A DNA stretch of 64,000 nucleotides. Source: JAFGBI01 sp964480725. GTDB taxonomy: Bacteria > Myxococcota_A > Polyangia > Polyangiales > Polyangiaceae. The translations under genes were made by a program, and so were the position numbers. The stretch spans positions 1 to 64,000 of the forward strand of contig CAYZQO010000027.1 in assembly GCA_964480725.1 (NCBI GenBank), read 5' to 3'. Position 1 is the first letter of the stretch, and each line of letters begins with the position of its first letter. The notes under the pieces were generated by a model. It ran no database searches. It worked only from the letters and a program-made list of their open reading frames with translations, and was not told the origin of the DNA. Below are positions 8,849 through 17,154 of the stretch, one piece after another.

Positions 8849-9292
8849 TCACCGAGCGCGCTCGACGCGCCGCTTCAACGCCTCGTTCATGCCGACCCAC
8901 CCGCGCGCGATCGCCGTCAGGCGCCGCGACGAGGTGTAGTTGGCGAGCCAGCCGGACACCGCCGCGCTGGCGACCACCCGCGTCCCCTCCTCGACCGGGA
9001 CGAGGCGGATCCGGAAGTCCGTGTCGATGAGGCCGGGGCGCAGGAACTCCCCGCGGAAGCGGAGCTCCTCGCCCGCGGCGAGGGTGGTGACCCTCACGCG
9101 CTCCCGGGAATGGAAGCCATCGCTGCCGCCCAGGGTCACCTGGAGGAACTCCCCCGCGCGGAGCTCGCCCTCGACCGCGCAGAGGAACGGGTTCCAGTCC
9201 GGGTACCGTTCGACCGCAGCGATCATGTCCCAGACGGGCGTCGCCCCACTCGTGATGGTGATCTCGGCGCTGAGCTGCACGGTGGTCGCCAT
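8849..9292 (-). CDS. SRPBCC (START-like) family protein
   Basis: 147 residues from ATG 9292. The pattern SAEITITSGATPVWDMIA then YPDWNPF, later LRFRGEF and GTRVVASAAVSG, is that of the polyketide cyclase/dehydrase-like SRPBCC fold. This is a helix-grip domain with a deep hydrophobic pocket for lipids or polyketide-like ligands. The ligand cannot be predicted. It is convergent with the GMC pair and divergent from the AAA ATPase gene, so it is probably monocistronic. The frame extends further upstream, but those residues overlap the promoter region of the divergent gene and look non-coding. Confidence 0.85.
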   Translation of the reverse strand: MATTVQLSAEITITSGATPVWDMIAAVERYPDWNPFLCAVEGELRAGEFLQVTLGGSDGFHSRERVRVTTLAAGEELRFRGEFLRPGLIDTDFRIRLVPVEEGTRVVASAAVSGWLANYTSSRRLTAIARGWVGMNEALKRRVERAR

Positions 9293-9443
9293 CGACCAGC
9301 GGACCTTCGCCCGAACCGCCGGCGACGTCCAGCGCAGTGCGGGACGGACGGCGCCGGTGGTCGGCCACCCGCGCGCGCACGGGGTCATCGGGGGGCTCCC
9401 CGACCTCGCCCCCACCGAGCCCGCGCGCTACCATCGCGGCTGG

Positions 9444-10490
9444 ATGCACCTCGTTGGCCTGCGCTTGGTCGGGGTCGGACCGTTCGACGACGTAACGCTG
9501 CCGTTCGCGGACGACGACGGAGCGCCGCGGATGCTCACCGTGATCCAGGGCGCGGGCGGGGTCGGCAAGACGACCGTCCTCAACGCGATCGCCGCTACCC
9601 GTCCGGGCCACGCGGCGGCGGGGCTGCCGGGCCCCGCGGGGGAAACCGCGGGCGGGGCCGTGACGGCGAGCTATCGGCTCGGCCTGGACGACCCGGAGCG
9701 CCCGCACCCGCTGCACGTCGCCACACCCACCGCCCGCGTCTTCGCCGACGACGAGGCCGAGTCGCTTCGCCGCCGCGAGCAGGTGCTCTTCGACCGCCTC
9801 GCGCGCGAGGGCGGGTTCGTCCACGTGGGCATCAGCGCGACGCGGTGGTTCAGCCGACAGCCCCTCGTCCTGCACGCGCCGGGGCGAACCCTGGCGAGGT
9901 ACGACGTGCGGGGCTCCCCGAGCACGGAGGACGCCGCGCGCGCGGACCTCTCCCGTGAGGCCAAACAGGCCCTTGCCTACGCCGGCATCGCCGGCGCACT
10001 CGCGGAGGGGCGGCCCGACCGGCGTCGCTTCCAGCTGCTAGCCCGAGCCATGCGGGACGCGGTCCAGACCTTGCTCGCCGTGGTCGGGGTCCGCTACGCG
10101 GGCATCGACCCGCTCTCGCTCGAGCCCTGCTTCGTGACCGGCGAGGGGTCGGAGGTGCCGTTCGACGGGCTCCCCACCCGGGCGCGCCACCTGGTGGCGT
10201 TCGCCGCGCTGCCGGTGCGCGCGCTCTGGGCTGCGTACCCGGCGCGCGATCCGCTCGACGCCGAGGGGATCGTCACCATCGACGAGGTGGACCTGCACCA
10301 GGATCCGGCGAGCCTGGCGCTCCTCGGCCCGGCCCTCGAGCGCGCGCTGCCAGGCGTCCAGTGGGTCCTCACCGCGACCTCCCCCGCGCTCGCCGCGAGT
10401 CTGGAGGGGCAGCAGGTGCTGGCGCTGCGGCGCGCTGCAGACCCGCGCGGCGTCGAGATCCACACCGGCGTCGCCGCGTTCACGCACTGA
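9444..10490 (+). CDS. AAA-family ATPase (RecF/SMC-like), solitary
   Basis: 348 residues. It begins with the SMC/RecF-like strand pattern HLVGLRLVGVGPFDDVTLPF, then Walker A GAGGVGKTT (about residues 36-44) and, near the C-terminus, Walker B IVTIDEVDLHQDP followed by a LTATSPALAAS segment. This is the AAA_15/AAA_21-type ATPase layout seen in single-gene ATPases and in some defence or DNA-repair systems. No nuclease, TOPRIM or reverse-transcriptase partner is adjacent, so I do not assign a defence role. Start chosen at ATG 9444; the frame continues upstream antisense to the SRPBCC gene but without coding character. Confidence 0.8.
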   Translation: MHLVGLRLVGVGPFDDVTLPFADDDGAPRMLTVIQGAGGVGKTTVLNAIAATRPGHAAAGLPGPAGETAGGAVTASYRLGLDDPERPHPLHVATPTARVFADDEAESLRRREQVLFDRLAREGGFVHVGISATRWFSRQPLVLHAPGRTLARYDVRGSPSTEDAARADLSREAKQALAYAGIAGALAEGRPDRRRFQLLARAMRDAVQTLLAVVGVRYAGIDPLSLEPCFVTGEGSEVPFDGLPTRARHLVAFAALPVRALWAAYPARDPLDAEGIVTIDEVDLHQDPASLALLGPALERALPGVQWVLTATSPALAASLEGQQVLALRRAADPRGVEIHTGVAAFTH

Positions 10491-10682
10491 GCCTGGCACC
10501 TCCACCGTCCGGAGGAGCGGCCGACGCCCCGGCCGGAACGTGACCGCTCGCGCGCGTTCCGCTCCGACTCCGATTCGACCTCGGACGGGAATGGACCAGC
10601 CTCGACCACGGTTGCCCAGTAGCCACGGGGATGGTGCGCTGCGGACCTCACCGCGGCGCACTGGACGAGCGGCACGCGACGG

Positions 10683-11189
10683 ATGAGCCACGAACCGACC
10701 ACGATCCTGGTGCTCGAGCACGGCGCCGCCTGGCCCGAACGCCTCGCCGACTGGCGGCGGGGCGCGACGGGCACCGTGGTCATCGCGCAGGACGTGCACG
10801 AGCACCCCTTCCTGCTCGCGCGACGAGTCGAGTCCCGCGCAGCGCGGCTGCTGGCGGAGGGGAGGCCGATCGTGGCCGCGATCCTGGCCGTTGGTGCCCA
10901 AGCGGGCGCGCACAACCCGCGGGACGAGACCGACGGAAGGGCCCAGGTCGCCCGCGCCCTGCTGCGCGCCCTGCACGAGAGCCGGAGCGAGCCGGGCACC
11001 CTGTGGATGGCGGCGTCCTCTCCGCTGACGAGCGCGGCTCGGCACGACCTGCTCGCGCTCGCCGGGACGCTGACCTCCCTGCTCCACGGCTCCGGCGTGA
11101 CGATCGCCGTGCGCTTCGGCGAGGCGACGCCCGAGCGGGCGCGGCCGGCGTCCGGCACCCTCGTCCGCCCGCGCGACGTCGCCGTCTGA
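10683..11189 (+). CDS. Conserved-looking hypothetical protein
   Basis: 168 residues, ATG start, no signal peptide or membrane segment. The sequence alternates strands and helices (TTILVLEHG, TVVIAQDVHEHPFLLARRV, GRPIVAAILAVGAQA, TLWMAASSPL), suggesting a small alpha/beta fold of the universal-stress or Rossmann-like kind, but no family motif is present. It lies 192 bp after the ATPase gene and 40 bp before the rRNA methyltransferase gene. I do not recognise it. Confidence 0.6.
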   Translation: MSHEPTTILVLEHGAAWPERLADWRRGATGTVVIAQDVHEHPFLLARRVESRAARLLAEGRPIVAAILAVGAQAGAHNPRDETDGRAQVARALLRALHESRSEPGTLWMAASSPLTSAARHDLLALAGTLTSLLHGSGVTIAVRFGEATPERARPASGTLVRPRDVAV

Positions 11190-11229
11190 CCAACGCCGGA
11201 GCGGGGGCGGTGTAAGCTGCGCCGACCCG

Positions 11230-12429
11230 ATGCACGACTACGCGCGCCACGGCCGCTACTTCGCCCAGGTGACGGGTGGCATGGAGCCGGACGGCGCCGC
11301 CGAGCTCCGCGCGCTCGGCGCCACCTGGACGGAGGTCTGCCACCGCGGCGTCTCCTTCGCGGCCGATCGCGGCACGCTCTACCGGGTCGTGTACGAGGCG
11401 CGGCTGGTCGGCCGCGTGCTGGCCCCCCTCGCGCGCTTCCGCTGCCGCGGCCCCGACGCCTTGTACGCCTGGGCGCGGGAGGTCCCGTTCGAGGAGCTGC
11501 TCGACCCCGACGAGACCTTCGCGGTGCAGGCCAACGTCTCCGGACGCCACTTCACGCACTCGCAGTACGCCGCGCTCCGGATCAAGGACGCGGTGGTCGA
11601 CCGCTTCCGGGACCGCACCCACCGGCGGCCAAGCGTCGAGCGTGACGACCCGACGGTGCGGCTCCACCTCCACATCACGGGCGACGAGGCGACGCTGAGC
11701 GTCGACGCGTCCGGCGGCTCCCTGCACCGGCGTGGGTACCGCGAGCGCTCGGTGCCGGCGCCGATGCAGGAGACGCTGGCGGCGGCGATCGTCCGGGAGA
11801 GCGGCTGGGACGGGGAGCGCCCGCTCTTCGATCCGTTCTGCGGCTCGGGCACGCTGCTGGCGGAGGCGTTGATGGCCCACGCCCGCGTCCCCGCCGGGTA
11901 CCTGCGCGCGCGCAGCGGCGTCGAGCGGTTGCCGGACTTCGACGCCGAACTCTGGCGTCGTGTGCGCGCCACCGCGGACGGCGCCATCCGCCCGATCGTC
12001 CCGGGGCTCATCGCCGGCGCGGACGTCGACCCTGCAGCCGTGTCCGCCGCGCGCCACAACCTCGACCGGCTGCCGGGCGGCGCACAGATCGCCCTCCAGG
12101 TGGCGGACTTCCGCAACCTGAGTGGCCTGGCGGATCACGTCGTGCTGACCAATCCCCCCTACGGGATCCGGCTCGGCGACGCGCGCGAGATCCCAGAATT
12201 ATACCGGGACCTCGGCGACTTCTTCAAGCGGCGCTGCGCCGGAGCCACGGCCTTCGTGTACGTCGGCGATCCCGCACTCGCAGGGCACCTCGGCCTGCGT
12301 CCCCGGTCCCGGCGGCCGCTGGTCAACGGCGCGCTCGACGGGCGGCTGCTCCGCTACGAGGTCTTCGCCGGCGACTGGGCCACCCAGCGCCGCGCGGATT
12401 CGACCCCGCGCGACGTGCCGGAGCGCTGA
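11230..12429 (+). CDS. rlmL: THUMP-domain rRNA guanine N2-methyltransferase (RlmL/YcbY type)
   Basis: 399 residues. The N-terminal ferredoxin-like and THUMP region (~1-155, with YFAQVTGGMEPDGAAELRAL) binds RNA. The SAM-dependent methyltransferase domain follows, with motif I DPFCGSGTLLAEAL (~199-212) and the catalytic motif IV TNPPYGIRLG (~307-316), typical of base N2-methylation of guanine. This matches the RlmL N-terminal methyltransferase half, which modifies 23S rRNA (G2445 in E. coli). The RlmK half is absent, as is usual outside gammaproteobacteria. The target base is inferred from the family. Symbol used in the family sense. Confidence 0.85.
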   Translation: MHDYARHGRYFAQVTGGMEPDGAAELRALGATWTEVCHRGVSFAADRGTLYRVVYEARLVGRVLAPLARFRCRGPDALYAWAREVPFEELLDPDETFAVQANVSGRHFTHSQYAALRIKDAVVDRFRDRTHRRPSVERDDPTVRLHLHITGDEATLSVDASGGSLHRRGYRERSVPAPMQETLAAAIVRESGWDGERPLFDPFCGSGTLLAEALMAHARVPAGYLRARSGVERLPDFDAELWRRVRATADGAIRPIVPGLIAGADVDPAAVSAARHNLDRLPGGAQIALQVADFRNLSGLADHVVLTNPPYGIRLGDAREIPELYRDLGDFFKRRCAGATAFVYVGDPALAGHLGLRPRSRRPLVNGALDGRLLRYEVFAGDWATQRRADSTPRDVPER

Positions 12430-12515
12430 CCCCCGCAGGCCACGGGGGCCGCTCGCGGCTCCCCAGAGCAGACGACCTGGCGGGGGCAGCGACCTGGGCT
12501 ATCCTGGGCCCGCCG

Positions 12516-13409
12516 ATGGTGCGCGCGCTTCACTTCACGGACGTCCACGTCGTCGCCCCCTACGGGGGCATCCCGCTTCGCGACTGGCTCGGCAAGCGGT
12601 TGCTCGGGGGCGCCAACGCGGTGCTCCGGCGCAACCGACGGTTCGCCGCTGCGGTTTCCAAGCTTGGCCGGCTCGCGGACCTCGTGCGCGACGAGGGGAT
12701 CGACCTGGTGCTCTGCACCGGCGACTACACGACGCTCGGCACCGAGGCCGAGTACGCGGTCGCACGCGCCGCCGTGGCGCCGTTGCTCGCGGCGCCGCTC
12801 GGTTACGTGCACGTCCCCGGCAACCACGATCTGTACGTCGGCGATACGGTGCGCGAGCGGCGCTTCGAACGGGCGTTCGCTGGCACCCTCAGCAGCGATC
12901 TGCCGGAACACCGGGTGGACGGGACCTGGCCGATCGTCCGCCTCATCGGCGACGACGTCGCGGTGGTCGCGGTGTCGAGCGCCCGCCCGAACCCGCAGCC
13001 GTGGCGCTCGAGCGGGCGCGTGCCCGACGCGGAGCTCGCGGCGCTCGCGCGCATCCTCCGCGACGCGCGCCTCGCCGCTCGCTTCGTCTTCGTGCTCCTC
13101 CACTACGCGCCGCGGCGCGAGAACGGCGAGCCCGACGGGTTCCTGCACGGCCTGGAGAACGCGGACGAGCTGCTCACGGTGTGCCGGCAGATCGAGCGTG
13201 GTGCCATCCTGCATGGTCACCTGCACCACTGCTTCGAGCTCGCGATCCCGGGGCTCCAAGCGCGGATCTTCGACGCGGGGAGCACGACCTACGCCGGCCG
13301 GGAGGGGCTCTGGGTGTTTGACGTCGATCGCGACGGCGCGCGGGTCACCCGGGGGCGGTGGGACGGCGAGCGCTACGTGCTCGATCGAGCGACCACCCAC
13401 CCGATTTGA
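12516..13409 (+). CDS. Calcineurin-like metallophosphoesterase
   Basis: 297 residues with the full set of metal-binding blocks in order: FTDVH (Asp-x-His, residues ~7-11), TGDYTT (~68-73), PGNHD (~104-108) and HGHLHH (~231-236). The fold hydrolyses phosphoesters using two metal ions; substrates range from cyclic nucleotides to lipid-sugar phosphates and cannot be decided here. No signal peptide, so cytoplasmic. Convergent with the RNase D gene 22 bp downstream. Confidence 0.9.
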   Translation: MVRALHFTDVHVVAPYGGIPLRDWLGKRLLGGANAVLRRNRRFAAAVSKLGRLADLVRDEGIDLVLCTGDYTTLGTEAEYAVARAAVAPLLAAPLGYVHVPGNHDLYVGDTVRERRFERAFAGTLSSDLPEHRVDGTWPIVRLIGDDVAVVAVSSARPNPQPWRSSGRVPDAELAALARILRDARLAARFVFVLLHYAPRRENGEPDGFLHGLENADELLTVCRQIERGAILHGHLHHCFELAIPGLQARIFDAGSTTYAGREGLWVFDVDRDGARVTRGRWDGERYVLDRATTHPI

Positions 13410-13431
13410 GCCGGGGGTGGCGCGGCGAGGC

Positions 13432-14568
13432 TCAACGCGCCGCCGGCGTGGTGACCGCGGGCAGCGCGCGGCGCGCGAGCGCCTCCCGCAGCGGGCCCTC
13501 CAGCAGCTCCCGCCGCCAGCCGCCGAGCGCATCGAGGAGCGCGAGCGGATCGGCCGCCGCGCGCACGCAGGCGCTCGCGCGCCGCGCGAGGCGCGGCGGA
13601 AAGGCGAGGTCGGGCGCGACCTGAGCCGCCGCACACGCCTCCGCGCGCACCAGCCCCACCCAGGCGTCCGCCGCGAGCTCCTCGAAGGTCACGTAGGGCT
13701 CGGGCTCGATGAGGACGAACTGACCCGGCGCCGCGCTGGCGCCGCGCAGGAGCTCGATCAGCTCCGCGCCCCCGCGCTCGACCAGGCCTCGTGGCACTCC
13801 CTTGATACGGGCCAGATCCGCGGTGGACTGGGGCAGGCGACTGGCGACCGCGAAGAGGGCCTTGACGTCCAGCGCCGGCTCGCGGCCTGCATCGACGAGC
13901 CCGTTGTGCCAGTCCACGAGGGCCCGGAGCGCTGCCTGCGCAGGGGCGTCGAGCTGCCAGGCGTGACGGAACGCCGCGAGCGAGAGGGGTTGCGGCGGCT
14001 CCGGCGCCTCCGTCCATTGCTCGGCCGAGGCCTGGGCGACGACACCGAGCCGCCCCAGCGCGTCGGCCCGGCGCGCAAGCTCGGCGTGGAGCGCCGGCAG
14101 GTGCGTGACATCCGCGGCCGCGTAGGCGAGCTGGGCCCGCGGCAGCGGGCGTCGCTTCCAGTCGTCCGCCTGGTGCGTCTTCATGGTGCGCACCCCGAGC
14201 ACCCGGTAGAGCAGGTAGCCGAGCGCGACCGCCGACTCCGCACCGACCAGCGCCCAGGCGACCTGGGTGTCGAAGAGGGTGGGAGCGCGCTCGATGCCCA
14301 GCGCCCCGATCAGCAGCGGGACATCCTGGCCGCCGGCGTGCAACACCCAGGTGCGCGCTGGATCGCCGAGCGTCGACGCCAGCGGCGAGAGGTCCGGCAG
14401 GCGCAGGGTGTCGACGAGGAAGACCTCCTCGCCGGTCGCGATCTGGACCAGGCACAGCTCCGTGCCCCGCCGCGTGGACTCGAACTCCGTGTCGACGTGG
14501 AACCGCTCCGCACGGGCGAGCCGCGGCTCCATCGCGGCCAGGGCCGCTCGGGTCTCGACGAGCTGCAT
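13432..14568 (-). CDS. rnd: Ribonuclease D-like 3'-5' exonuclease with HRDC domain
   Basis: 378 residues from ATG 14568. The DEDDy exonuclease residues are visible: HVDTEFE (Asp and Glu of motif I), LHAGGQDVPLL (motif II Asp), and YAAADVTHLPAL (motif III Tyr and Asp). An HRDC nucleic-acid-binding domain follows (~205-280, LRALVDWHNGLVDAGREPA then LARIKGVPRGL). RNase D trims 3' ends of tRNA and other small RNAs. Divergent from aroE. The C-terminal ~90 residues are Ala/Arg rich and less conserved. Confidence 0.9.
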   Translation of the reverse strand: MQLVETRAALAAMEPRLARAERFHVDTEFESTRRGTELCLVQIATGEEVFLVDTLRLPDLSPLASTLGDPARTWVLHAGGQDVPLLIGALGIERAPTLFDTQVAWALVGAESAVALGYLLYRVLGVRTMKTHQADDWKRRPLPRAQLAYAAADVTHLPALHAELARRADALGRLGVVAQASAEQWTEAPEPPQPLSLAAFRHAWQLDAPAQAALRALVDWHNGLVDAGREPALDVKALFAVASRLPQSTADLARIKGVPRGLVERGGAELIELLRGASAAPGQFVLIEPEPYVTFEELAADAWVGLVRAEACAAAQVAPDLAFPPRLARRASACVRAAADPLALLDALGGWRRELLEGPLREALARRALPAVTTPAAR

Positions 14569-14670
14569 CGCGGGGGCTTCTATCAGAAGACCCCAGCCAC
14601 GTCGCCCCGGGCTTGACAGGGTGCCGGGCGGCGCTCGATGAATGGTCGCCTGCGCGGCGGAGGTCCTGGA

Positions 14671-15528
14671 ATGATGACGATCGGCGGCAAGACTCGGGTG
14701 TGCGGGATCCTCGGCCACCCCGTGGGCCACTCACTGTCCCCCGCGCTCCACAATGCGGCGTTCGCTGCGCGCGGGATCGACCTCGCCTACGTGGCACACG
14801 ACGTCCCCCCCGAGCAGCTAGCCGCGGCGATCGAGGGCGCGCGCGCGCTGGGCTACCGTGGGCTCTCGATCACCATCCCCCACAAGGTGGCAGCGATGGC
14901 CTGTGTCGACGAGATCGACGCGACCGCGCGCGGGATCGGATGCATCAACACGGTGATCAACGACGGCGGACGCCTGCGCGGCTACAACACCGATGGGCGC
15001 GGGGCGCTCGGCGCCCTCCGCGCGGCCGGCGCCGATCCCGCGGGGCGCCGCGTGGTGGTGCTCGGCTCGGGGGGCGCGGCGCGCGCGATCACGGTGACGC
15101 TGGCGCTGGAGGCGCCGCCCGCAGAGCTGCGCGTGCTCGGGGTGGTCCCCGACGAGGTCGCGAGGCTGGTCGCCGACCTGAACCGATGCGGGCCCGCCGC
15201 AGCCACCGCCCACACCCTCGACGAAGCGAGCCTGGCCACGGCGCTCGAAGACGCGGAGCTGCTCCTGAACACCACGCCCGTGGGGATGCACCCGGCCACG
15301 GACGCGACGCTGGCGCCGGCGCGGCTGCTCCGGCCGGGGCTCACGGTCTTCGACGCCGTGTACAACCCGCGCCGCACGCGGCTGCTCGCCGACGCGACGG
15401 CAGCGGGCGCGGCGGTGGTCGAGGGGCTCGAGATGTTTCTTGGGCAGGCGGTCCTCCAGTTCGAGCTCTTCACGGGGGAGCCGGCGCCGGTCGAGGTGAT
15501 GCGGCGCGTGGTGGAGGCGCGCCTGTGA
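14671..15528 (+). CDS. aroE: Shikimate dehydrogenase
   Basis: 285 residues from ATG 14671, with GGAGG seven bases upstream; an earlier ATG at 14638 lacks a ribosome site. Substrate motif GHSLSPALHNAAF, catalytic Lys in SITIPHKVAAM, CINTV and YNTDG for shikimate binding, NADP-binding loop VLGSGGAARA, and the C-terminal Gln in FLGQAVLQFELF. It catalyses the NADPH-dependent reduction of 3-dehydroshikimate. The stop overlaps the GTG start of the shikimate kinase gene by 4 bp, so two consecutive pathway steps are translationally coupled. Confidence 0.95.
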   Translation: MMTIGGKTRVCGILGHPVGHSLSPALHNAAFAARGIDLAYVAHDVPPEQLAAAIEGARALGYRGLSITIPHKVAAMACVDEIDATARGIGCINTVINDGGRLRGYNTDGRGALGALRAAGADPAGRRVVVLGSGGAARAITVTLALEAPPAELRVLGVVPDEVARLVADLNRCGPAAATAHTLDEASLATALEDAELLLNTTPVGMHPATDATLAPARLLRPGLTVFDAVYNPRRTRLLADATAAGAAVVEGLEMFLGQAVLQFELFTGEPAPVEVMRRVVEARL

Positions 15529-16040
15529 ACGTGGTCCTGATCGGCTACCGCGGCACGGGCAAGAGCGCGGTCGCGGGCCTGGTCGGTGAGGCGCTCGGGC
15601 GGCCCGTGGTGAGCCTCGACGGGGAGCTCGTGCGCCGAGCTGGCTGCTCCATCCCGGCCCTCGTCGCCGCCCACGGTTGGCCCGGCTTCCGCGACCGCGA
15701 GTCCTCGCTGATCGCGGAGCTCACCGCCCGCGACGGGCTCGTCCTGGACTGCGGGGGCGGCGTGGTCGAGCGCCGCGAGAACTTCGCCCCCCTGCGCCGC
15801 CAGGGCCGGGTGGTCTGGCTCCGCGCCAGCCCCGCGACCATCGTGCGTCGGATCGCGAGCGACACGGAGCGCCCCTCGCTCACCGGCGCGCGGAGCTTCA
15901 CCGATGAGGTCGTCGAGGTGCTCGCCCGCCGCAACCCGCTCTACGCCGAGCTCTCGCACGACGCTGTGGACACGGACCAGCTCGACATCCCGACGGTGGC
16001 CGGGCGCGTCGTCGAGCTTGTCCGGCCGCACCTCGCCTGA
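15525..16040 (+). CDS. aroK: Shikimate kinase
   Basis: 171 residues from a GTG that overlaps the aroE stop. P-loop IGYRGTGKSAVA (residues ~5-16), shikimate-binding Asp/Arg region (SLDGELVRRAGCSI, then FRDRES), GGGVV, and the lid arginine in ERPSLTG. The enzyme phosphorylates the 3-hydroxyl of shikimate using ATP, the step after AroE. Length is normal for a stand-alone AroK/AroL. Confidence 0.95.
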   Translation: MNVVLIGYRGTGKSAVAGLVGEALGRPVVSLDGELVRRAGCSIPALVAAHGWPGFRDRESSLIAELTARDGLVLDCGGGVVERRENFAPLRRQGRVVWLRASPATIVRRIASDTERPSLTGARSFTDEVVEVLARRNPLYAELSHDAVDTDQLDIPTVAGRVVELVRPHLA

Positions 16041-16485
16041 GCCCGGGTTGGCCCAACGACCGGAGGCCGACCAGGCCGATCCGGGGCGGCGCGAATCCCC
16101 AACGAGCACTGTGCCAAGACGAGAGCAGCCCCCACCCCTCCCTCCCCGCGCCTCAGCGCCCCCGTCTCCGGGTTTTTCTTTTTATTTCGGATACTTGCAC
16201 CCCAATGCCGGGCTCGGCCCGCGCCCCCTGCCCCTCTCCCGATCGGGACCGAGCCGGCCGACGCGCCGAGCGGCGAGGGGCACCCGGGGCCGAGGCGGGA
16301 TCCGCCGTCGATGCGCCTGTAGTGGCGGTTTCGGTTGCGTTTTTCCGGGGTTTCGGTAGGTCTGCCGTCCCCCCCGGACGTCGCACTCCCCGGGCGTCCG
16401 AGGATGATCCCCGGGTTTCGCACAACGAGCCCACAGGCTGTGGACGAAGGTTGACTGCGTCCACTTGATACGGAATCGAACCGTC
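16041..16485 (+). other. Regulatory-looking intergenic region upstream of the ether-lipid operon
   Basis: 445 bp without a supported gene. It contains an unusually AT-rich patch (16171-16190, T-runs), a repeated 9-mer and a perfect palindrome (listed separately). The T-runs follow the aroK end by ~130 bp, but I see no GC-rich stem directly before them, so a terminator is not established. The region should hold the promoter of the four-gene operon beginning at 16486. Confidence 0.6.
16327..16443 (+). promoter_or_regulatory. Phased GGTTTCGGT repeats and a palindrome upstream of the elb-type operon
   Basis: GGTTTCGGT occurs at 16327-16335 and 16349-16357, exactly 22 bp apart. A shorter match (GGTTTCG) occurs at 16414, 65 bp further, close to three more multiples of that spacing. 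A perfect inverted repeat CCACAG-G-CTGTGG sits at 16431-16443, ~43 bp before the GTG start. Same-face spacing of direct repeats upstream of an operon is the usual layout of activator sites. The protein that would bind is unknown. Confidence 0.4.
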
Positions 16486-17154
16486 GTGGCCGCCAGCTAC
16501 TTCGACGTGGATGGCACTCTGGTGTCGACCAACGTGGTCCACCCCACGCTCTATTATTTGCTGAACCAGGCGACCCCGCTGGCGAGCCTCCGGCGGCTCG
16601 GCCGGGCGGCGCTGCAGATCCCCGCCATGGCCATGGCGGAAATCGCCGATCGTCGTCTCTTCAACGAGCTCCTCTACTCGTCCTATGCGGGGATGAGCGA
16701 GGATCGCCTCCTGGTTCTGGCGGACGAGGCCTACGACCGGGTGATGCGCCCCTACGTCTTCGCGGGCGCGCGGGACCTGGTTCAGCGCGCCCGCGAAGGC
16801 GGCCGGACGATCGTCTTCATTTCCGGCGCTCTCGACTTCATCGTGAAGCGCCTGGCCGATCACCTCGGCGCCGACGAGGTGATCGCGAACCGGCTCGAGC
16901 TCAAGAACGGGGTCGCCACCGGCAAGCTCCTGAAGCCGGTCGTGGCCGGGCCGGAGAAGGCGCGGATCCTCCGCGACCACGCGCGACATAACGGGCACGA
17001 TCTGGACGACTGCTTCGCCTTCAGCGACAGCTACTCCGACGTGCCGATGCTGAGCGTCGTCGGGCACCCCGCCGCCGTCAACCCCGACCCCCGCCTCGCG
17101 GTGCTCGCTCGATCCTACAGCTGGCCGAGCTTCCGCCTTGCCAGGAACCCATGA
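16486..17154 (+). CDS. HAD-superfamily IB phosphatase, first gene of the elb-type operon
   Basis: 222 residues from GTG 16486 (TTG 16465 would add seven). The HAD motifs are FDVDGTL (nucleophile Asp and acid/base Asp), a Ser in FISGAL, and SDSYSDVPML for the metal Asp pair; the IB cap is helical. Members dephosphorylate phosphoserine-like or phospholipid-type monoesters. It overlaps the following gene by 4 bp (ATGA) and heads the operon containing the ElbD-type enzyme. A role in phosphate removal from a lipid intermediate is inferred. Myxococcal elb operons carry a comparable small gene as I recall, but I do not assign the exact letter. Confidence 0.85.
   Translation: MAASYFDVDGTLVSTNVVHPTLYYLLNQATPLASLRRLGRAALQIPAMAMAEIADRRLFNELLYSSYAGMSEDRLLVLADEAYDRVMRPYVFAGARDLVQRAREGGRTIVFISGALDFIVKRLADHLGADEVIANRLELKNGVATGKLLKPVVAGPEKARILRDHARHNGHDLDDCFAFSDSYSDVPMLSVVGHPAAVNPDPRLAVLARSYSWPSFRLARNP

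Noticed and set aside
9444..11189. Two-gene defence system formed by the ATPase and the following hypothetical gene
   Set aside because: A 192-bp gap separates them, the second protein shows no nuclease or toxin motif, and no mobile-element or defence context is present.
12664..14616. 650-codon plus-strand frame across the phosphoesterase and RNase D genes
   Set aside because: It overlaps two genes with complete motif sets and shows only Arg/Ala/Pro-rich shadow sequence.
16323..16338. Sigma-54-like -24/-12 promoter (TGGC...TTGC)
   Set aside because: The GG and GC doublets are 11 bp apart instead of 10, and sigma-54 promoters tolerate almost no spacing change.
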